NCBI RefSeq assembly: GCF_037381185.1
Contig: NZ_JARRQY010000007.1
Span: 61,200-125,199 of the forward strand
Direction of reading: 5' to 3'
Length of the DNA: 64,000 bases
Origin: Acidihalobacter_A sp037381185
GTDB taxonomy: Bacteria > Pseudomonadota > Gammaproteobacteria > DSM-5130 > Acidihalobacteraceae
Under the pieces are notes generated by a model that was not told the origin of the DNA, made no database searches, and saw nothing but the letters and a program-made list of their open reading frames with translations. The number at the start of each line of letters is the position of its first letter. The stretch's first letter is position 1. Made by a program: the position numbers and the translations under genes. Shown one piece after another: positions 59,137-64,000 of the stretch.

Positions 59137-60627
59137 TCACTCCGGCCGCATGTGCGGGAACAGCAACACGTCGCGAATGGAAGGTGCATCGGTAAACAGC
59201 ATCACCAGACGATCGATGCCGATGCCCTCGCCTGCGGTAGGCGGCATGCCGTGCTCCAGCGCTCGGATATAATCGGCATCGAAGTGCATTGCCTCCTCGT
59301 CGCCGGCCTCCTTCTCTTCGACCTGCCGGCGGAAGCGCTCGGCCTGATCCTCGTAGTCGTTGAGTTCCGAAAAACCGTTGGCCAGCTCGCGTCCACCGAC
59401 GAAGAATTCGAAGCGATCCGTCACCTCGGGATTTTGCGTGTTGCGCCGGGCCAGCGGCGAGACCTCAGTGGGATATTCTGTAATAAAGGTCGGATCCATC
59501 AAACGATGCTCGACCGTCTTTTCGAAGACTTCGGTCAGCACCTTGCCCGGCCCATACCCCGGTTTGAGATCGATACCCATGCCGGTGGCCAGTTCACGCA
59601 GCCGCGTGGGGTCATCCAGCTGCCCGGGCGTGATGTCCGGATTGTAGTGCAGCACCGATTCGCGCATGGTGAAGCGCGCAAACGGCTTGCCGAAGTCATA
59701 TTCCTCGCCCTGGTAGGTCAGCTGCGTCGTGCCAAGCAGCTGGGCCGCCATCTGGCGCAGCATCTCCTCGGTCAGGTCGATGAGATCCTCATAGGTCGCA
59801 TAGGCCTGATAGAACTCGAGCATGGTGAACTCGGGGTTGTGCCGCGTCGACACGCCCTCGTTGCGGAAGTTGCGATTGATTTCGAACACCCGCTCGAAAC
59901 CGCCCACCACCAAACGCTTGAGATACAGCTCGGGCGCCACACGTAGGAACAGCGGCATGTCCAGCGCATTGTGGTGAGTCACGAACGGCCGCGCCGTGGC
60001 ACCGCCCGGAATCGCCTGCATCATCGGCGTTTCGACTTCCAGAAAATCTCGACCGCTCATGAAGTTGCGGATGAACTGCACGATCTGCGAACGCAGGCGG
60101 AACGTTGTCCGCGACGGTTCGTTCATGATCAGGTCGAGGTAGCGTTGACGATAGCGCACCTCCTGGTCGATCAGGCCATGGAACTTCTCCGGCAACGGCC
60201 GCACCGCCTTGGTCAGCAGGCGCACGTTGTCGACGCGCACGCTCAATTCGCCGGTCTTGGTTTTGACCAACTGGCCCTCGGCACCGACGATATCGCCGAT
60301 ATCCCAGCCCTTGAACGCCTGGTAGGCATCGCCCAGCAGGTCACGCTGCAGATAGAGCTGGATGCGCCCGGACATGTCCAGCAACTGCGCGAAGCTCGCT
60401 TTGCCCATGACGCGCTTGAGCATCATTCGCCCCGCCACGCTCACGCGCAGCCCGCGCGCCCCCAGCTCGTCCGCATCGAGTTCGTCGTACTCCGCATGCA
60501 GCTCACCGGCCATCGAGTCGCGGCGGAAATCGTTGGGAAACGCCTCGCCTACCTCGCGCAGCTTGTCCAATTTCTCGCGCCGCTGAGAAATCAGCTTGTT
60601 TTCATCGATTTGCTCTTGATTACTCAT
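59137..60627 (-). CDS. lysS: Lysyl-tRNA synthetase (class II)
   Basis: A 496-residue class II synthetase. OB-fold anticodon domain (about 55-150) is followed by the catalytic domain with motif 2 FRNEGVSTRHNPEFTMLEFY and motif 3 GEGIGIDRLVMLFTDAPSIR. FLEVETPMMQAIPGGATARP is also characteristic. Length fits LysS (505 in E. coli). Starts 24 bases after the prfB stop, the conserved prfB-lysS operon. Confidence 0.97.
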   Translation of the reverse strand: MSNQEQIDENKLISQRREKLDKLREVGEAFPNDFRRDSMAGELHAEYDELDADELGARGLRVSVAGRMMLKRVMGKASFAQLLDMSGRIQLYLQRDLLGDAYQAFKGWDIGDIVGAEGQLVKTKTGELSVRVDNVRLLTKAVRPLPEKFHGLIDQEVRYRQRYLDLIMNEPSRTTFRLRSQIVQFIRNFMSGRDFLEVETPMMQAIPGGATARPFVTHHNALDMPLFLRVAPELYLKRLVVGGFERVFEINRNFRNEGVSTRHNPEFTMLEFYQAYATYEDLIDLTEEMLRQMAAQLLGTTQLTYQGEEYDFGKPFARFTMRESVLHYNPDITPGQLDDPTRLRELATGMGIDLKPGYGPGKVLTEVFEKTVEHRLMDPTFITEYPTEVSPLARRNTQNPEVTDRFEFFVGGRELANGFSELNDYEDQAERFRRQVEEKEAGDEEAMHFDADYIRALEHGMPPTAGEGIGIDRLVMLFTDAPSIRDVLLFPHMRPE

Positions 60628-60651
60628 GTGATTTATTGCTTCCGGAAACTA

Positions 60652-61747
60652 TCAAAGACCGCTCTTGAGCGCGGCTTCTATGAACAGATCGAGGCCACCG
60701 TCGAGCACCGCCTGGGTGTTCCCGGTCTCCACGCTGGTACGCAAGTCCTTGATGCGCGACTGGTCCAGCACGTAGGAGCGGATCTGGCTGCCCCATCCGA
60801 TATCCGCCTTGGCATCCTCTTGCGCCTGCTGTTCGGCCGAGCGCTTCTGTAATTCCAGCTCATAGAGCTTGGCCTTGAGCTGCTTCATTGCCGTGGCGCG
60901 GTTCTTGTGCTGCGAGCGATCATTCTGGCACTGCGTCACAAGGCCGGTCGGCAGGTGGGTAAGACGCACGGCGGACTCCGTACGGTTGACGTGCTGGCCG
61001 CCGGCGCCGCTGGCGCGGTAGACGTCGACGCGCAAATCCGCAGGATTGATCTCGATGTCGATGTCGTCGTCGACCTCCGGCGCCACGAACACCGCCGCGA
61101 ACGACGTATGGCGGCGGTTGCCGGAATCGAACGGTGACTTTCGCACCAGACGGTGCACGCCGGTTTCCGTGCGCAGCCAACCGTAGGCGTATTCGCCCTC
61201 GAAACGCACCGTGGCGCTCTTGATGCCCGCGACTTCACCCGGTGACGCTTCGATCAACTCGGTCTTGAATCCTCGGCGCTCGCCCCAGCGCAGATACATG
61301 CGCAACAGCATTTCCGCCCAGTCCTGGGCTTCGGTGCCACCCGAGCCGGCCTGAATGTCCAGGAACGCGTCGGACGCATCCATTTCGCCGGCGAACATGC
61401 GGCGGAACTCCAGATCGCCGACGCGCGCCTCATAGCGCTCCAGATCGCTTTCCACCGACGTCACGGTATCCGTGTCGGCCTCGGCCTCGGCCAACTCCAA
61501 CAGCTCATTCGCGTCGATCAAGCCGCCGGACAGCTCATCATAGTTCTTGACCACGCCCTCGAGCTGCGCGCGCTCCTTGCCGAGCGCCTGTGCACGCTCC
61601 GGATCGTTCCAGACGCCGGGATCTTCCAGCTCGCGGTTTACTTCTTCCAGACGTTCGCGTTTGCCGTCGACGTCAAAGATACCCCCTCAGGGCATCCAAA
61701 CGCCCTTGAAGGTCTTGAATCTGCTGATAAATCGGATTGAGTTCCAT
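60652..61747 (-). CDS. prfB: Peptide chain release factor 2, with programmed +1 frameshift
   Basis: RF2 terminates translation at UGA and UAA. Frame 1 starts at ATG 61747 (MELNPIYQQIQDLQGRLDAL) and meets an in-frame TGA at codon 25 (61675-61673). A +1 slip at CTT continues with DVDGKRERLEEVNRELEDPG to the stop at 60652, giving about 364 residues. The tripeptide anticodon motif SPF (KSPFDSGNRRH) and the catalytic GGQ (GAGGQHVNRTESAVRL) are present. GGAAGA precedes the start. Not a damaged gene: this is the classic RF2 autoregulation. Confidence 0.97.
61672..61690 (-). promoter_or_regulatory. prfB programmed frameshift site
   Basis: On the minus strand CTGAGGGGGTATCTTTGAC contains an internal Shine-Dalgarno (AGGGGG) three bases before the CTT slip codon, and the TGA stop followed by C. 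This layout forces a +1 shift when RF2 is scarce. Confidence 0.95.
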
Positions 61748-62055
61748 GCGGGTCTTCCATCCAGCTAGCTGACGCGCCGCGTCACCGACACGATCGTGTA
61801 AAAACCCAGCATTCTAACAGGACGATATGCCCGCATGCAGTGAAGATTGGCAAGAACCGCCGCAAACTCAATGCAACGGCAAAGTACCGGCAGGTACCGG
61901 TCTGGCCACGCGGGAAAGCAGCGCCGCCCGGGCCGATACGCAGCGAAGACGATCACGACCGTATGTCGGCACCGCCGCTCTGGCTCATCGGCGTCGCTAT
62001 GAGCACCCCGCCTTCCGATCCCCGACCGACATCAACTCGACGTGTGCCAGGCCCC
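61748..62055. other. Intergenic region upstream of prfB
   Basis: About 308 bases with no gene I can support on either strand. It should contain the prfB promoter; no clear -35/-10 pair or terminator is seen. Confidence 0.5.
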
Positions 62056-62587
62056 TCAGATCAGGCGCGCCTGGGCGGCCAGCCTGATCGGCGCATTCAC
62101 AAGGCCGAATTCATCGTAGTTGCGACGCTGCACGATTTCGAAGAAGAAACGATCCGCAAAGGTACGAGTGTAGGCGTGGAAGAACTCGCCGTGGCCGGCT
62201 TGATCGTAAAGGATGTTGTGGCGCCTCAATGTCTCCAGCATTTCGGGCTTCAGCCCGAAACGCGCTTCCAGGTTGTCATAGTAGTTCTGCGGAATCGGGA
62301 GCAGCTCCAACCCATTTGTCTCGAGCTTGCAAAGCGTGGCAACGATGTCGTCGGTCACGAATGCAAGCTGTTGCGTGCCACCGCCGTAATACCGCGACAC
62401 AAACCGCATCGCGGAGGTCGAATCTCTCTGCGAAGCATTCAGCGCGATTCGGATACTGCGGTCAGTAGTCTCCACCACCTGGCTTTGTATCAGGCCACTC
62501 GGATCAGCGATATCGAATTGCTCCGAGGCTTCGAATCCAAACACCGAGCAGTAGAACAGCTGCCACGACGACAATTGGCCCAGGCCG
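62056..62587 (-). pseudogene. C-terminal remnant of a 4-HPPD/dehydroshikimate-dehydratase-like (QuiC) gene
   Basis: About 175 codons of a VOC-fold domain: WQLFYCSVFGFEASEQFDIA, QQLAFVTDDIVATLCKLETN, PIPQNYYDNLEARFGL, and HGEFFHAYTRTFADRFFFEI with the late metal-ligand Glu in FFEIVQRR. This matches the C-terminal half of two-domain isomerase/4-hydroxyphenylpyruvate dioxygenase-like proteins such as QuiC, which convert dehydroshikimate to protocatechuate. The N-terminal ~450 residues are missing because the IS1182-type element begins at 62588. A start from TTG 62574 is unlikely to be functional. Confidence 0.75.
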
Positions 62588-63795
62588 TGTCAAAACATCT
62601 GGCACTAACGACGCCGCAGATTATTGGGTCAATCGACCCGTTCTGTGATGTTCAAGAAAAGGGCGATCGAAAATACGGCCCTTCACCCTGCCCGTATGGC
62701 ATCGCTCAGATGTGTTGTTCCCATCAGGTTCATCATGCGTTTGAGGTTGTAGGCCAGCACATGCAGGCTCATCTCGGTACTGACGTGTTCCAGGGTTCGG
62801 GTCAGGAAGTGCGTGGCGCCCATCCATGACTTGATGGTGCCGAACGGATGCTCGACCGTTTGCCTTCGGATGCGCATGCTCTGCGGCACCCGATCCAGGC
62901 GTCTCTGCATGGCCTCCAGGACATCCTGATGCTCCCAACGACTGACGCGTCGGTAATCACTCGGGGTGCAGCGGGATTTGATGTCGCAACGCGGGCAATG
63001 CGAACTCCAGTAACGATGGATCCTCAGGCCGCCATCCATGCTGACATAACGCCAGATAAGCCGTTGGCCTGCGGGGCAGCGGTACTCGTTGGCTTCGGCG
63101 TCATAAATGAAGTCGGACTTGTCGAAGCGGCCCTCGGCTCGGGCGCCCGAGGTCGTGGTCTTGGGCACGATGGCTGTGATGCCGGCCTCCTGACAGGCGC
63201 GTATCTGCTCGCTTTTGTAATAGCCACGATCGGCAATCACGGTCAGATCCGTTTGACCTATGGCCGTGCGAGCCTGTTCTGCCATCGGTGTGAGCTGGTT
63301 ACGATCGATACCGATGTTGGTGACCTCGTGTGCGACGATGAGGTGGTGTTTAGTATCGACCGCCGTCTGGACGTTGTAACCGACGATGCCTGTGCCCCGG
63401 CTCTTCATGGCGCGGGCATCCGGATCGGTCTGCGAGAGCTGGCCATCTGGACTCTCATTCAGTTCGGCCTCGATGGCCTGCAACTGCTTGATCTGTGCCT
63501 TCAGGGCCGAGATCTTGTCCTGAAGACGCCCTGACTGGGAGCGGGCTCTCTCATCTTCCTGACGATCGGCCGTGTCCAGGTCCACCAGATAGCGCTGGAT
63601 GCTCTTCTCGATCTCTTCCATCCGGCGCTTGAGCTTGGCTTTGGTGAAGTTGCGGTGGTCACGTAATCGTCCAGAACCTCAGGGAACAACACGCTTTGCG
63701 TGCGGCTCTGACCCTCAATGAATCGCTTCATGATGTCCCCAGAAATCTGCCTACAAATTAGATCAACCGGGACATGCTTGGTTCACGTTTTGACA
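62588..63795 (-). mobile_element. Degenerate IS1182-family insertion sequence
   Basis: Bounded by inverted ends TGTCAAAAC (62588-62596) and GTTTTGACA (63787-63795). Length 1208 bases, shorter than the usual 1.6-1.8 kb, because the transposase has an internal deletion. No obvious target duplication flanks it. The left end interrupts the QuiC-like gene; the remainder of that gene is not seen beyond the right end, so the insertion was followed by rearrangement. Confidence 0.7.
62683..63731 (-). pseudogene. IS1182-family transposase, internally deleted
   Basis: The start (MKRFIEGQSRTQSVLFPEVL then DDY) is the family N-terminus. At about 63655-63662 it jumps to NFTKAKLKRRMEEIEKSIQR in another frame, losing over 100 residues including the first catalytic Asp. 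The rest is whole: GIVGYNVQTAVDTKHHLIV, LTVIADRGYYKSEQIRACQE with a catalytic Asp, and QTVEHPFGTIKSWMGATHFL with the catalytic Glu, to the stop at 62683. Cannot transpose on its own. Confidence 0.85.
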
Positions 63796-63823
63796 AGGAC
63801 TCTGCGGCGGCTTCGTTCTTCCA

Positions 63824-63856
63824 CGTGGGCGGGGCACTACGCCGCCTCCGCCCACG
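63824..63856 (-). terminator. Hairpin after the last partial gene
   Basis: CGTGGGCGG (63824-63832) pairs with CCGCCCACG (63848-63856). It lies 22 bases downstream of the stop of the minus-strand partial gene. No clear U-run. Confidence 0.4.
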
Positions 63857-63877
63857 GCACGCAAAGCTACCCGGCCG

Positions 63878-64000
63878 TTATTTCTTGATTTCGGCCCGTT
63901 GCGTAGCTTCGGCTTCGGCGACCGCTTGCTTGAGACCCGTGATCCAGCTTTTGTCGATGCGGCCTGCCAGCCACTTCTCGATTGCCGGCTGGGTCGTCTC
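63878..64000 (-). CDS. 3' end of an unidentified gene (partial)
   Basis: The last 40 codons of a minus-strand gene that runs off the window: residues include QPAIEKWLAGRIDKSWI and a Lys-rich end AEIKK followed by TAA. Charged and alpha-helical in character with no recognisable motif. The reading is supported only by an open frame, a hairpin beyond the stop and neighbour-like codon use. No function is proposed. Confidence 0.5.
   Translation of the reverse strand, partial: ETTQPAIEKWLAGRIDKSWITGLKQAVAEAEATQRAEIKK

Noticed and set aside
61840..62829. A 329-codon plus-strand frame before and through the IS end
   Set aside because: It crosses the prfB upstream region, the QuiC-like remnant antisense and the IS end; no coherent protein.
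1..64000. CRISPR array, prophage or rRNA operon
   Set aside because: No regularly spaced direct repeats, phage structural genes or rRNA sequence were seen; the only clear RNA gene is tRNA-Arg.

Overview
The window (about 62% GC by eye, dense, mostly short intergenic gaps) looks like the chromosome of a sulfur-oxidising gammaproteobacterium. Support comes from an Acidithiobacillus-type sulfide:quinone oxidoreductase next to a cytochrome bd operon, the gammaproteobacterial blocks rpoS-nlpD-yqaA-pcm-surE, lysS-prfB and sdhCDAB-sdhE-ygfX, and isc remnants. A relative of Acidihalobacter, Thioalkalivibrio or other Ectothiorhodospiraceae is my inference; no rRNA is present to confirm it.

Layout. 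0.1-4 kb: a small DUF2892 membrane protein and a 1164-residue multidomain Fe-S flavoprotein. 4-11 kb: a glyoxylate-shunt island (LysR regulator, aceA, broken rraA, aceK, glcB). 11-13.3 kb: a bufferin RiPP operon on the minus strand (bufA precursor, bufB MNIO/DUF692 enzyme, bufC DUF2063 partner, DoxX protein). 13.5-16 kb: homoserine dehydrogenase (broken) and alaC. 16-20.5 kb: rpoS-nlpD-yqaA-pcm-surE. 20.5-26.6 kb: smr gene, cydA-cydB-cydX, a YbgE-like gene and sqr, with a good FNR/ANR box before cydA. 26.7-35.3 kb: truD, tsaB, yoaA, a TPR lipoprotein, mrcB, a kinase/ATPase fusion and an NlpC/P60 lipoprotein. 35.4-41.5 kb: a membrane-bound AraC regulator divergent from an exported protein, ppsR divergent from ppsA, and a YgiM-type SH3 protein. 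41.6-43 kb: tRNA-Arg(CCT) and IS5-type debris. 43-49.6 kb: a glycosyltransferase fusion, a DedA protein, and moxR-DUF58-tgpA. 49.7-53.8 kb: a deleted isc locus, a DUF1249 gene, pgm, a frameshifted cation transporter and nfu. 53.7-57.6 kb: sdhCDAB-sdhE-ygfX. 58-61.7 kb: ygfZ, lysS and prfB with its programmed frameshift. 62-64 kb: a truncated dehydroshikimate-dehydratase-like remnant, a degenerate IS1182-family element and the 3' end of an unidentified gene.

How it fits together. Electrons from sulfide (Sqr) and succinate (Sdh) enter the quinone pool and can leave through cytochrome bd. The glyoxylate shunt, PEP synthase and alanine/threonine enzymes support assimilation from C2 units or storage compounds. 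The buf operon is expected to make a Cys-modified periplasmic peptide for copper or metal stress.

A striking feature is that at least seven genes (rraA, hom, the kinase/ATPase fusion, the IS5 transposase, iscR-iscS-iscU, the cation transporter and the IS1182 transposase) are each broken by a clean internal deletion, usually with conserved sequence resuming in the same or another frame. Several involve normally important genes, so assembly collapse must be excluded before any biological reading.
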